64,000 nucleotides of DNA, from positions 6,388,501-6,452,500 of the forward strand of contig NC_085128.1 of assembly GCF_030269925.1 (NCBI RefSeq), in the 5' to 3' direction. The notes beneath the pieces were generated by a model that was not told the DNA's origin, made no database searches, and saw only the letters and a list, made by a program, of their open reading frames with translations. Below are positions 1 through 9,119 of this stretch, piece after piece (the stretch's first letter is position 1; every line of letters starts with the position of its first letter). This DNA is from Bombyx mori (Eukaryota; Arthropoda; Insecta; Lepidoptera; Bombycidae). Both the position numbers and the translations under genes were made by a program.

Positions 1-25
1 ACTACACTAATTTCTAGTTGAGAAA

Positions 26-900
26 TCAATGATGAGCCAGGAGGACGGGTGCGTGGGCAACATGAGCTGCGTGGTGAGCGGGGGCGGTGTTGCTGACGAT
101 AGCGTTGAAGCCGTGGTGGTCGTCAGCGGTGTACTCAACCTTGCGCACTGAACCGTCAGCTTCAACCAGAGTGTACTCGCCGTGCACAGCGTCGCCGTCG
201 CGGGACTCGTGCTGGGACTTGTTGTCGCCGCTGTGTCCGTCAGCAACAGAGTAGGCGAAGTCGTATTTGGGGTGAGCCTGTCAAATTGAACGCAAATGTT
301 AGAACATCAGTCTTCTAATAGTAAAGTGGTTGAAATCGATCACTAATGTATTTAATTTTAGCATTGTACTTACGTATTCCTCTTCATGGTGAGCAGATAC
401 AAGCACTTTGTGGGCGGGAGCGATCACCTTAGCGACAGGAGCGGCGTAGTGGACGGGGCTAGCGTAGTGGACGGGAGCAGCGGCGGCGATGTAGTTGGTG
501 GCGTGAGGCTGGTCGTGACGCAGGATGGTCTGGGAGGAGACGGCGCCAGCAGACGAGTAGTGAGCGGGGGCGGAGTGGTAGGCGACAGGGGCTGTGTGGT
601 ATGCCACAGGAGCGGCGTGGACGGCTACTGGAGCGGCTGCTACATATTTGGTGGCATGGAGCTGTGGCTGGTCGTGACGGACGATGCTCTGAGAAGAGAC
701 AGCCGCAGCTGAAGAATAGTGCGGCTCCGGCAGGAGACCTGCTGCACTCACTGCCAGCACAGCGCTCAAGGCTACGATCTGGAATAAATTTGTTTTATTT
801 CTAAATACACATTTGATTATACAATAATAGAAAAGTGGCACAATTCAAAACATGCAGTTATTAAGGACTTGCATATTTCGTAACTCACTTTAGAGAACAT
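26..900 (-). CDS. RR-2 cuticular protein, minus-array gene 1
   Basis: Three exons on the minus strand: 889-900 (MFSK), 374-778 (135 codons) and 26-277 (83 codons plus stop), all joined in phase 0 with GT/AG borders, giving 222 residues. Exon 1 plus the start of exon 2 form a signal peptide ending near AVSAAG. Exon 2 is rich in Ala, Pro, Val, Tyr and His, with [11 protein letters not shown] repeats and two SSQ-x-I-x-RHDQP motifs. Exon 3 holds the RR-2 chitin-binding domain ([41 protein letters not shown]) and a His/Ala-rich tail ending LLAHH. By family knowledge it is a secreted chitin-binding structural protein of the cuticle. The start is chosen because the 12-base first exon recurs in every gene of the cluster. 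Intron 2 resembles that of the gene at 18823-19827 rather than the two genes between. The individual family member is not identified. Confidence 0.9.
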
Positions 901-953
901 GGTGTTACGATAAGCTGAGATACAACTGATACGGTATGTGTGTAAAGAACTAC

Positions 954-993
954 TTATATACTCGACATTCGAGCTTTGGGTGAGACAAGGTCG
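954..993 (-). promoter_or_regulatory. Core promoter of minus-array gene 1
   Basis: A minus-strand TATA box (tatata at 955-960) lies about 57 bases before the ATG at 900. The plus strand reads CAAGGTCG at 986-993, about 30 bases upstream of the TATA, followed by an AGGTCA-like half site. This resembles the beta-FTZ-F1 consensus (YCAAGGYCR). Binding is inferred. Confidence 0.65.
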
Positions 994-1010
994 ACAGGTC
1001 AAGTAGCAAC

Positions 1011-2525
1011 GTCATTATTAACTGGATGGCTTTCTTTTCAAGTTTTTAATTCGAATACCAAGAGTGTCATGTTATTTCAAAAAACATTTTGATTGGCTTG
1101 TATTATAATTATTGGTATTTACACTATTAATATAAATTCGAGCCTCGTTTTGATGCTGCGGTCTGAATATTGTGGAATGTATTGTTGTACCTCTGTGTGT
1201 TTCTTTGGTACTTGTTATTTATTCCAGAAACTTCCTCTGAAAAACCATATTAGTTAAAATACTTATTTTCTATATTTTTGGAATATTAATGCAACAGCAT
1301 GGCTTTTATGGGACAAACACTTAACCGATGCTTCCACGTTACTCATAATTATATACCTTTAATTACATTATTTACTAATTACTTTATTAATTACCTTTAA
1401 TAATTAACAGTATTATTATACAGGTGTATAATACAGGTGAATGTGGAACAAATAATATTTAAAATAAAATATAAAAAAAAAACAATTTTAAAAATTCATT
1501 ACAAAGATTAATATAATTATTCTACTATTTTATTATTTTCGAACAAACTGCTTTTTTCGGCCACCAATGAAATGAACCTACTCGGCATCTGGTCCAAATA
1601 AGACTATCTTCTGAAAAAATGTTTTATATTTATACACCACCGATAGTGTGTCTGTCGAAGTAGATATTTATCATGAAAATTATAGATAAAATAAAATAAG
1701 TATGCACGTTTTTTTTTGTTGTAGCGGAGTGGCTTTTACGAATCCCGTATAAATTGATACCACTTCTCTGTCCGCATCAGAACCAATCAGGTGTTCGAGT
1801 TCTAAACGTAAGGTAGCTGTTACTTTTAGAACTCGAAATACTGCGCTCACTGGACTCTCTGTTGCGAACGCCCTGAGAGAAGCCGAAAACCGAAGCAAAT
1901 CGAAGCTGAGGGCACAAAGAGCCACGAAGGGCTTTCAAGGGCACGACCTGCAGCAATGAAGTATTCGACTAAGAAGAAGAGTTACTTCAATGCAATTACA
2001 CTTAATAGACTTCGAACTCGTGAATAAAAATGGCGTCACTAATGAATAGTGGCTAAATTCCACTAAACGATCAACAAGTAGGTAAGCCCAAAATCCCCAA
2101 AATCCTCATCTATTTAGTTTCCCAAACCTGAGTGCATGATAAGCCGTCTACGTCTACTACCATTTAGGGGTGACCTTCTGAAAATACAACCTATCTGTTC
2201 TATTTTCCATTATTTATGCAATGATGAATGTGTTTATTGTAGATTCATAACAACATTTTTTAAACCTGGTCATTCCTTACAATTAAATACTCTACTAAAA
2301 CGCTATGGAAAAAAGTGGTTAGGAACTTGGCCAAAATATTATGAAATTCATCATCCATGCATCCTTCATGTTCCAAATCATTTTCAATAAATTTTTAGGA
2401 TACTCACATTAGTCTCCTTGATCTGTATAACCTATTGTCCCCCCCAGATTCGTTTTTCTCTGGTATCACTGTTGGTAACAAATATTTTTATTGTTTATTT
2501 AGAGTTGCAGAGAATACTCAAAGGT
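1011..2525. other. Gene-free A+T-rich stretch with a possible retroelement tail
   Basis: No supported gene. At about 1705-1990 a less A+T-rich segment reads on the minus strand as an open stretch (1680-1925) ending in a short A-run near 1710-1716, which could be the 3' end of an unidentified retroelement. The remainder is A+T-rich without clear structure. Confidence 0.35.
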
Positions 2526-2526
2526 A

Positions 2527-2640
2527 GGCAGTGACTTGATTGAGCCCCTGACTTTGCTGACGCCCATGAGCGACGGTAACCACTTACGATCAGGTGGGGC
2601 CTATGCTCCTCTAGTTACAAAGGCAATAAAAAAACGCTCA
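2527..2640 (+). repeat. SINE-like tail, second repeat family
   Basis: The segment reads like 'gcccctgactttgctgacgc', then a 'cggtaaccactt' and 'caggtggg' block, and ends in caataaaaaaa. The same tail occurs at 21773-21875 and 22925-23050, and in reverse at 25128-25262. Its last ~60 bases resemble the Bm1 3' end. Confidence 0.6.
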
Positions 2641-2689
2641 AAGGTTACCAAAACTCATCAACATTACAAAGTAAATTCAGCGACAATCT

Positions 2690-2975
2690 TCGGCTGTCCT
2701 ACCATTGAAACCAAAATGCATTACTGCTTCGCTTTTTTCTTTTTAATTTATTTATTGGATAAAAATAATCCATTAATTTACATACACATTTAAATCAAAA
2801 TTAATTGATTTACACTACACCACGTTTATCCGTCACCGTGGAAATCATTCGTATAGATTTGTTACGTTAGTATTCATTTGAAATTTGGTGCCGTCCTGTG
2901 GCATTTTAACACTGATATGCTCACATCGTTCTATACGGATACCCCAGGCGTTTTATCCTTTAGGGCGCACGATTT
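2690..2975 (-). repeat. Decayed Bm1 SINE
   Basis: Recognisable pieces of Bm1 in reverse orientation: the 'gcattactgctt' block at about 2718, 'cgtcaccgtgg' at about 2831, and the tRNA-like head 'ttatcctttaggg' at about 2952. It is diverged and internally rearranged. Confidence 0.55.
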
Positions 2976-3093
2976 GATCTATCAATTTTGTCCTATACAT
3001 TTCGCTGAAGCACAGTGCTGACATGACTCCCGTTTCTTACCACCGCACGCGTTCCAGTCAAACTATGTTCGTCATCACCTTGCACGCAGCACA

Positions 3094-3102
3094 CTGACGC
3101 GT
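3094..3102. repeat. 5' target-site duplication of the LINE
   Basis: CTGACGCGT at 3094-3102 is repeated exactly at 8389-8397 directly after the A-tail. A preceding A could extend it to 10 bases but is ambiguous with the tail. Confidence 0.9.
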
Positions 3103-3136
3103 CATTCTCGCTCACGACTCGGTCGTGCGCGGACGT
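3102..3136 (+). promoter_or_regulatory. Internal Inr plus DPE promoter of the LINE
   Basis: TCATTC at 3102-3107 matches the arthropod initiator TCAKTY, with A+1 at 3104. GGACGT at 3131-3136 then sits exactly at +28 to +33 and matches the downstream promoter element RGWYVT. TATA-less internal promoters of this kind are established for Drosophila jockey, Doc, F and I elements. The first T of the initiator comes from the target site. Confidence 0.75.
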
Positions 3137-3322
3137 GCTTTCCGATCCGTGGCCCGCTTGCGAGCTGCGTCTCTGAACTCACAGTTGTGCTCGACAGTGT
3201 AGTGACCGTGAATACATCGTGCTTACAATTCGGTAGTGCGGACGTTCCGATCCGTTGGTCGCTTGCGATCTGCGTATCGAAGTCCATTTTTGTGCGCTAA
3301 AGTGTTGTAACCGCGAACCCAC
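3118..3322 (+). repeat. Two diverged ~110-base tandem repeats in the LINE 5' UTR
   Basis: Unit one begins near 3118 and unit two near 3230. Both contain a 'tcggtNgtgcg' start, 'ttccgatccgt', a 'cgcttgcga' and 'ctgcgt' block, then 'agtgt' and 'tgaccg/taaccg' motifs in the same order. Confidence 0.7.
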
Positions 3323-3332
3323 CCTTTACCAA

Positions 3333-3575
3333 CTGTCTTTTTCAAGACAAAACCAATCGCTACGATCAGGCTTCCTGTGGCACTCACAGGCTAGCGATTT
3401 CCTAACCTTTCCCAAAACAACAGTCTTTTTCAAGACTAGACCCCCGCTCGCGATTCTGCCTGCTGTAGCACTATACAGCCCGAGCGGGTTCCTTTCCTTT
3501 TCCCCGCCGATTGCTGTTTTCACGGCATAGGCATTCCCCCCCCTGCTCCTTGCTGTCCTACAGCACAGGGGGGTT
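3333..3575 (+). other. Three tandem RNA hairpin units in the LINE 5' UTR
   Basis: Each ~85-base unit has a small leading hairpin and a larger nested hairpin. Leading stems: GTCTT/AAGAC (3335-3339, 3344-3348), the same at 3423-3427 and 3432-3436, then GCCG/CGGC (3506-3509, 3523-3526). Large stems: AATCGCTA/TAGCGATT (3355-3362, 3392-3399) with inner CCTGTG/CACAGG; CCCGCTCG/CGAGCGGG (3443-3450, 3481-3488) with inner GCTGTA/TACAGC; CCCCCCTG/CAGGGGGG (3538-3545, 3566-3573) with inner GCTGT/ACAGC. The sequences differ but the pairing persists. A fourth hairpin, CTCGCC/GGCGAG, lies at 3594-3609. A role in translation or RNP assembly is inference. Confidence 0.75.
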
Positions 3576-3657
3576 ACAAATCCTATCCGGGGCCTCGCCT
3601 TTCGGCGAGTTCAACAAAAGTCCCGGGGCCGCCCCCCCCGGGCAAGAAGACCGAAGA

Positions 3658-5274
3658 ATGGAAGAAGATAGTGCTAGTGATATTGTCGGGTTCCTCCGGG
3701 ATAGGTACCCGTCAATTAGGGCCGAGTACCTAGAGTTTAGGGCCGCCCGTGGCAATCCCTCCCCCCCCGCGTCCGTCGCCGCGTTTCTCAACCGTGCCTC
3801 GGAGGCACGTCGCGCGCCCCCCGCCGCCGCGTCAAGTTCGAGCGCACGTTCCCACGATGCGGCTCACATAGCGCCTAACGCTACCCCCACCCCCGCGTCC
3901 GCGTCGTTTACGTCATCGCGCGCTTCGTCCGTCGCGACCTCGATCGTTTCGAGTTCAGGCTCCGATACCGAATCGGAGATGGATTTCGAATCCGCGTCAA
4001 GCCCTCAGCCTGGAACTTCGGATGGGTTCCAAACCGTAACGCGCGGTAAAAAGCGTACTCGCGCCGTGGAGTCCCGGAGCTCCACGACGAAGCAAACAAG
4101 ATCCGCGACCGCCTCCCGCCCGCAGGTAGTCGTGACACCGGAGTCGGACTCCGCTCGCCGCGTAACCCCGCCGCCGCGTCCCAAGCCCGCGCCCGCTCCA
4201 AAAGTAGCTGCCCCGCCCCCGCTGATACTTCAAGAGAAGACAGCGTGGAATCGCGTATCCCAGGCCCTTCAGGCAAATAAAATTAACTACACCCATGCGC
4301 GTAACGTCGCGCACGGGATTCAGATTAAGGTCGCAACGCCGGGCGACCATAGGGCCCTCTCAGCATACCTCCGAAAGGAGAACATAGGTTTCCACACCTA
4401 TGCTCTTCAGGAGGACCGCGAGCTCCGCGTAGTAATACGCGGAGTACCGAAAGAACTAGACATAGACTACGTTAAGGAGGACCTGATCGCTCAGGCACTC
4501 CCTATAGTTAGTGTGCATCGGATGCACAGTGGGCGGGGCAAGCAGCCCTACAACATGATACTCGTCGCGTTGGAGCCAACCCCGGAGGCAAAAAAGAAAA
4601 TCTCATGCCTCTCGACAGTTTGCGGCCTATCCGGGGTCTCCATCGAAGCCCCCCATAAACGTGGCACTCCCGGGCAGTGCTACAGATGCCAGCTTTACGG
4701 CCACTCGGCTCGTAATTGCCACGCGCGCCCCCGCTGCGTAAAGTGCCTCGGCGACCACGCCACATTAGATTGCTCGCGTGTTAGGGAAACCGCGACCGAA
4801 CCTCCAAGCTGTGTCCTATGCCTTAAGCAAGGGCACCCTGCGAACTACCGTGGATGTCCTAGGGCTCCGCGGAAACGTCCAACCCACCCGGCTCCGCGAA
4901 CCGTCGGCCCAAAGACTTCGGCACCTTCAGTGCCGAAACCCGCCTTCGTGCCGGCTGCAGTTCCCACGGTCTCGGCGTGGAAAAAACCGCTGCCGTATAC
5001 GAAGGCGGGAACGGAAACCGCACCCCCGCCCCCGCTCGTGACACGCCCCGCGCCCCAGCCCCTGCTCGCACCTCGCCCCGCGCCCGCGTTCCGTCCCCCG
5101 CAACCCTCTGCCGCCAACGACTTCGCGCTCGTGCGCGACTTCGTCACCGCGGTGAACTTCGACCGTCTGCGATCGTTCGCTGACGCTATCCGTAGGTCGG
5201 TAACCCCCGAACAGCGGCTCGCGGCCGCTTTCGATCACATGGACGTTTACGAGTCCGTGTCGCGTACGTTATAA
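3658..5274 (+). CDS. LINE ORF1, GAG-like RNA-binding protein
   Basis: 538 residues from the ATG at 3658. The reading frame stays open back to an ATG at 3511, but that earlier start lies inside the hairpin region of the 5' UTR, and 3658 begins a typical acidic start (MEEDSASDIVGF). The N-terminal third is Ser/Ala/Pro-rich and low complexity. A middle segment (around residues 230-330) looks like the RRM-like/PRE_C2HC region of jockey GAGs. From about residue 341 there are three zinc knuckles: CYRCQLYGHSARNC, CVKCLGDHATLDC and a third with C-x2-C-x4-H-x6-C. The C-terminal part is Pro/Ala-rich. The family role is binding LINE RNA and forming the RNP. The frame is intact. Only 18 bases separate it from ORF2, which suggests reinitiation. 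Confidence 0.9.
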   Translation: MEEDSASDIVGFLRDRYPSIRAEYLEFRAARGNPSPPASVAAFLNRASEARRAPPAAASSSSARSHDAAHIAPNATPTPASASFTSSRASSVATSIVSSSGSDTESEMDFESASSPQPGTSDGFQTVTRGKKRTRAVESRSSTTKQTRSATASRPQVVVTPESDSARRVTPPPRPKPAPAPKVAAPPPLILQEKTAWNRVSQALQANKINYTHARNVAHGIQIKVATPGDHRALSAYLRKENIGFHTYALQEDRELRVVIRGVPKELDIDYVKEDLIAQALPIVSVHRMHSGRGKQPYNMILVALEPTPEAKKKISCLSTVCGLSGVSIEAPHKRGTPGQCYRCQLYGHSARNCHARPRCVKCLGDHATLDCSRVRETATEPPSCVLCLKQGHPANYRGCPRAPRKRPTHPAPRTVGPKTSAPSVPKPAFVPAAVPTVSAWKKPLPYTKAGTETAPPPPLVTRPAPQPLLAPRPAPAFRPPQPSAANDFALVRDFVTAVNFDRLRSFADAIRRSVTPEQRLAAAFDHMDVYESVSRTL

Positions 5275-5292
5275 AATCTTTACCGGTAATCA

Positions 5293-8175
5293 ATGGCGCA
5301 AAAAGGTAGAGAAAAACCGTATTCCCTTACGTTAGCATTCTACAATGCTAACGGACTCGCGCGGCAACGCGATCAAATTTTCGAATTCCTCCGCGACAAT
5401 CTTATAGATATCTTGTTAGTGCAGGAGACCTGTCTGAAGCCCTCGCGTCGCGACCCGAAAGTCGCGAACTACGTCATGGTTAGGAATGACAGACTCACCG
5501 CCTCGAAAGGCGGGACTGCCATTTACTATAGACGGGCCCTGCACGTTGTCCCTCTCGATACTCCCTCGCTCTTACATATCGAGGCGTCAGTGTGCCGTAT
5601 CTCGCTGACGGGACACCAGCCGATCGTCATCGCATCCCTTTATCTCCCCCCGGACAAGCCCCTCCTGAGCAGTGACATCGAGTCACTGTTCGGCATGGGA
5701 GACTCCGTCATCCTGGCAGGCGATTTAAATTGCCACCACACTAGGTGGAACTGCCATCGTACAAACGTTAACGGTAGGCGTCTCGACGCGTTTATAGACG
5801 ACCTCACCTTTGAAATAGTCGGTCCCCCAACTCCAACATGTTATCCGTATAACATCGCGCTCCGTCCGAGCACTATAGACCTGGCATTGCTTAGGAACGT
5901 AACTCTGCGCTTGCGTTCCATCGAAGCAATGTCAGAGCTCGACTCAGACCACCGACCTGTCGTTATGCAGCTCGGTCGCCCTCACAACCCAGTCACTGTT
6001 ACGAGGACCATGGTGGATTGGAATAAGCTGGGCACGTGCCTAGCCGACGCCGCTCCGCCAATCCTCCCTTACGGCCCGGATTCGAATCCATCCCCCGAGG
6101 ACACCGTCGAATCCATAAACATCATTACCGATCACATCTCTTCCGCGATCATTAGATCTTCTAAAGAAGTCGATGTGGAGGACAGCTTCCACCGCATCAG
6201 ACTGTCCCCCGATCTTAGGAATCTCTTAAGAGTTAGGAACGCGGCAATCCGGGCCTACGATCGTCTTCCCACGCATCCAAACCGGATTCAGATGCGTCGT
6301 CTACAACGCGAAGTCCACTCCCGCTTAAGCGACGCGCGTAACGATAATTGGCATAGTTATTTAGAACAACTCGCGCCCTCCCACCAAGCATACTGGCGAC
6401 TAGCTAGGACTCTCAAATCCGAAACTACCGCTACTATGCCTCCCCTCTTACGCCCTTCAGGCCAACCACCGGCATTCGATGACGATGACAAGGCTGAGCT
6501 GCTGGCCGATGCACTGCAAGAGCAGTGCACCACCAGCACTCAACACGCGGACCCCGAACACACCGAGTTAGTCGACAGGGAGGTCGAGCGCAGAGCTTCC
6601 CTGCCGCCCTCGGACGCGTTACCCCCCATTACCACTGACGAAGTTAGAGACGCGATCCACAACCTCCAACCTAGGAAGGCACCAGGCTCCGACGGCATCC
6701 ACAACCGCGCGCTAAAATTTTTGCCAGTCCAACTGATAGCAATGTTGGCTACAATTTTAAATGCCGCTATGACGCACTGCATCTTTCCCGCGGTGTGGAA
6801 AGAAGCGGACGTTATCGGTATACATAAGCCGGGCAAACCGAGAAACGAAACTTCTAGTTACCGTCCGATTAGTCTCCTCTCGACGATAGGAAAAATTTAC
6901 GAACGTCTCCTTAGGAAACGCCTCTGGGATTTTGTTACCGCGAACAAAATTCTCATAGACGAACAGTTCGGATTCCGCTCAAAACACTCGTGCGTACAAC
7001 AAGTGCACCGCCTCACGGAGCACATTCTGATAGGACTAAATAGGCGTAAACAAATCCCGACCGGCGCCCTCTTCTTCGACATCGCGAAGGCGTTCGACAA
7101 AGTTTGGCACAACGGTTTAATTTACAAACTGTACAACATGGGAGTGCCAGACAGACTCGTGCTCATCATACGAGACTTCTTGTCGAACCGTTCGTTTCGA
7201 AATCGAGTAGAGGGAACTCGTTCTCGTCCCCGTCAACTGACTGCCGGAGTCCCGCAAGGCTCCGCGCTCTCCCCGTTATTATTTAGTTTGTATATCAATG
7301 ATATACCCCGGTCTCCGGAGACCCATCTAGCGCTCTTCGCCGATGACACGGCTATCTACTACTCGTGTAGGAAGATGTCGCTGCTTCATCGGCGACTCCA
7401 GATCGCAGTAGCCACCATGGGACAGTGGTTCCGGAAGTGGCGAATAGACATCAACCCCACGAAAAGCGCAGCGGTGCTCTTCAAAAGGGGTCGCCCTCCG
7501 AACATCACTTCGAGCATCCCACTCCGTAGTAGGCGCGCAAACACCTCCGCCGTTAGTCCCATCACTCTCTTTGGCCAGCCCATACCGTGGGTCTCGAAGG
7601 TCAAATATCTAGGCGTCACTCTCGACAGAGGGATGACATTCCGTCCCCATATAAAAACGGTTCGCGACCGCGCCGCGTTTATTCTAGGACGACTCTATCC
7701 AATGCTTTGTAGTCGAAGCAAACTGTCCCTCCGCAATAAGGTAACTCTCTACAAAACTTGTATACGCCCCGTCATGACGTATGCAAGCGTAGTGTTCGCT
7801 CACTCAGCCCGCACCCACTTGAAATCCCTTCAGGTTATTCAATCACGATTCTGCAGGATAGCCGTCGGAGCGCCATGGTTCCTTAGGAATGTGGATCTCC
7901 ACGATGACCTGGAGCTCGACTCTCTTAGTAAGTATCTACAGTCGGCATCGCTGCGCCATTTTGAGAAGGCGGCACGACATGAGAACCCTCTCATCGTAGC
8001 CGCTGGAAATTACATACCCGACCCAGTAGACCGAATGGTAAACCGTCGACGTCGCCCAAAGCACGTCATTACGGATCCTCCTGATCCATTAACGGTGCTT
8101 TTAGGCACCACAAGCACCGGTCACCGTCCTCGTCGAACCCGTCGCTTGCGACAAAGGGCTCGGCGAGCGAACTAA
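5293..8175 (+). CDS. LINE ORF2, endonuclease and reverse transcriptase
   Basis: 960 residues, uninterrupted. The N-terminal apurinic-type endonuclease shows NANGL near residue 18, catalytic E45 (VQET), the GDLN motif with D144/N146 and SDH at 218-220. The reverse transcriptase palm shows D596 and D602 (DIAKAFDKVW), GVPQGSALSPLLF and FADD at 682-685, so catalytic residues are present. The C-terminus is Arg-rich (RRTRRLRQRARR). No RNase H domain is evident, which fits the jockey clade. By family knowledge the protein nicks the target and primes reverse transcription there. The last ~60 residues are also recognisable in the truncated copy at 13650-14010. Confidence 0.95.
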   Translation: MAQKGREKPYSLTLAFYNANGLARQRDQIFEFLRDNLIDILLVQETCLKPSRRDPKVANYVMVRNDRLTASKGGTAIYYRRALHVVPLDTPSLLHIEASVCRISLTGHQPIVIASLYLPPDKPLLSSDIESLFGMGDSVILAGDLNCHHTRWNCHRTNVNGRRLDAFIDDLTFEIVGPPTPTCYPYNIALRPSTIDLALLRNVTLRLRSIEAMSELDSDHRPVVMQLGRPHNPVTVTRTMVDWNKLGTCLADAAPPILPYGPDSNPSPEDTVESINIITDHISSAIIRSSKEVDVEDSFHRIRLSPDLRNLLRVRNAAIRAYDRLPTHPNRIQMRRLQREVHSRLSDARNDNWHSYLEQLAPSHQAYWRLARTLKSETTATMPPLLRPSGQPPAFDDDDKAELLADALQEQCTTSTQHADPEHTELVDREVERRASLPPSDALPPITTDEVRDAIHNLQPRKAPGSDGIHNRALKFLPVQLIAMLATILNAAMTHCIFPAVWKEADVIGIHKPGKPRNETSSYRPISLLSTIGKIYERLLRKRLWDFVTANKILIDEQFGFRSKHSCVQQVHRLTEHILIGLNRRKQIPTGALFFDIAKAFDKVWHNGLIYKLYNMGVPDRLVLIIRDFLSNRSFRNRVEGTRSRPRQLTAGVPQGSALSPLLFSLYINDIPRSPETHLALFADDTAIYYSCRKMSLLHRRLQIAVATMGQWFRKWRIDINPTKSAAVLFKRGRPPNITSSIPLRSRRANTSAVSPITLFGQPIPWVSKVKYLGVTLDRGMTFRPHIKTVRDRAAFILGRLYPMLCSRSKLSLRNKVTLYKTCIRPVMTYASVVFAHSARTHLKSLQVIQSRFCRIAVGAPWFLRNVDLHDDLELDSLSKYLQSASLRHFEKAARHENPLIVAAGNYIPDPVDRMVNRRRRPKHVITDPPDPLTVLLGTTSTGHRPRRTRRLRQRARRAN

Positions 8176-8188
8176 CCCATAGACACAG

Positions 8189-8222
8189 CCCACTGAGTTT
8201 CTCGCCGGATCTTCTCAGTGGG
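8189..8222 (+). other. 3' UTR stem-loop of the LINE
   Basis: CCCACTGAG at 8189-8197 pairs perfectly with CTCAGTGGG at 8214-8222 around a 16-base loop. The same module recurs at least ten more times in the window. It may be the structure the reverse transcriptase recognises; that role is inference. Confidence 0.7.
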
Positions 8223-8388
8223 TCGCGTTTCCGATCCGGTGGTAGATTCTGCGAAGCACTGCTCTTGCTAGGGTCAGTGTTAGCAACTCTCCGGTTGAGC
8301 CCCGCGAGCTCACCTACTAACGTTAGGGCGAAGCTGAAATAGCCTCTCAAGGCTATCAGCATAGGTAGGAAAAAAAAAAAAAAAAAAA

Positions 8389-8397
8389 CTGACGCGT
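8389..8397. repeat. 3' target-site duplication of the LINE
   Basis: Exact copy of 3094-3102 immediately following the A-run, defining the 3' boundary of the insertion. Confidence 0.9.
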
Positions 8398-8810
8398 AAC
8401 ACATAATAACAAAAATCGTATTTAATTTTAACTTTATTTAGTTGGTTTTAAATTCTACGTAACACGACTGACTCGGATGACCTATCGATAATCTCGGATT
8501 TTTATCCTAAATGTTGCAACTCTGTCTGCCATTGTCAATAATCATTCGATAATTTTCTTTGTATTTTAGGGATTGTAAAGCTTAATAATAGGAATATAAA
8601 TAAAAAATTAAAAGATTAGTTTTATTGCCATTGTTGACAAATGAGTATAGATCCCATCTGATAGTGAGTCCCTAATGGAAGTAATTAGTATGATGAGCAT
8701 AGCCACTCTGTTGCATGAAAATGTGTTAAAGTACTGAAAAATCAATTTAAATGCTAAGCGTTAATACTCAAACTAGCATAATAGTTAATTTTTTATTTAT
8801 AATATTACGC
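8398..8810. other. A+T-rich intergenic stretch
   Basis: No ORF, repeat or structured element recognised. Confidence 0.5.
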
Positions 8811-8811
8811 G

Positions 8812-9035
8812 CGGGTAGGTACCACCACCCTGCCCATTTCTGCCGTGAAGCAGTAATGCGTTTCGGTTTGAAGGGTGGGGCAGCCGTTTAACTATACCTG
8901 AGACTTTCAAACTTATATCTCAAGGTGGGTGGCGCATTTACGTTGTAGATGTCTATGGGCTCCAGTAACCACTTAACACCAGGTGGGCTGTGAGCTCGTC
9001 CACACATCTAGGCGATAAAAAATAAAAAAAAGATT
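8812..9035 (+). repeat. Bm1 SINE, 5'-truncated
   Basis: Starts at 'gcgcgggtaggtaccacc' and runs through the 'gaagcagtaatgcgtttcgg', 'gatgtctatgggctcc' and 'caccaggtgggctgtgagc' blocks to an A-rich end. The tRNA-like head is missing. Confidence 0.85.
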
Positions 9036-9119
9036 AAAGTATGAAATTACCGATTTGTACTGAAAAATTGAAATTCCTTTTTTTTTATTTACCATATTTA
9101 TTTCATCAAAATATCTACC

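Larger units (their letters stand above)
3103..8388 (+). mobile_element. Full-length jockey-clade non-LTR retrotransposon
   Basis: The element starts with CATTC at 3103 and ends in an A-run (about 8370-8388). It is flanked by the direct repeat CTGACGCGT at 3094-3102 and 8389-8397, a target-site duplication. It carries a ~555-base 5' UTR with tandem repeats and strong hairpins, ORF1 (3658-5274) with three zinc knuckles, an 18-base gap, ORF2 (5293-8175) with endonuclease and reverse transcriptase, and a ~200-base 3' UTR with a hairpin. Both ORFs are uninterrupted and the flanking repeat is exact, so insertion is recent and the element may be competent. Clade placement rests on ORF layout, absence of an RNase H motif and the GAG/RT motifs. 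Its composition is much more G+C-rich than its surroundings. 5'-truncated relatives lie at 13650-14010, 17630-17860, 20558-20717 and 23729-23905. Confidence 0.93.

Noticed and set aside
7..246. Minus-strand 79-residue open frame at the left edge
   Set aside because: It is out of frame with the RR-2 exon 3 at 26-277, which has the correct domain, stop and acceptor.
3511..3657. Upstream in-frame extension of LINE ORF1
   Set aside because: It reads through hairpin-forming 5' UTR sequence of low coding character. The ATG at 3658 is a better start, though initiation at 3511 cannot be excluded.
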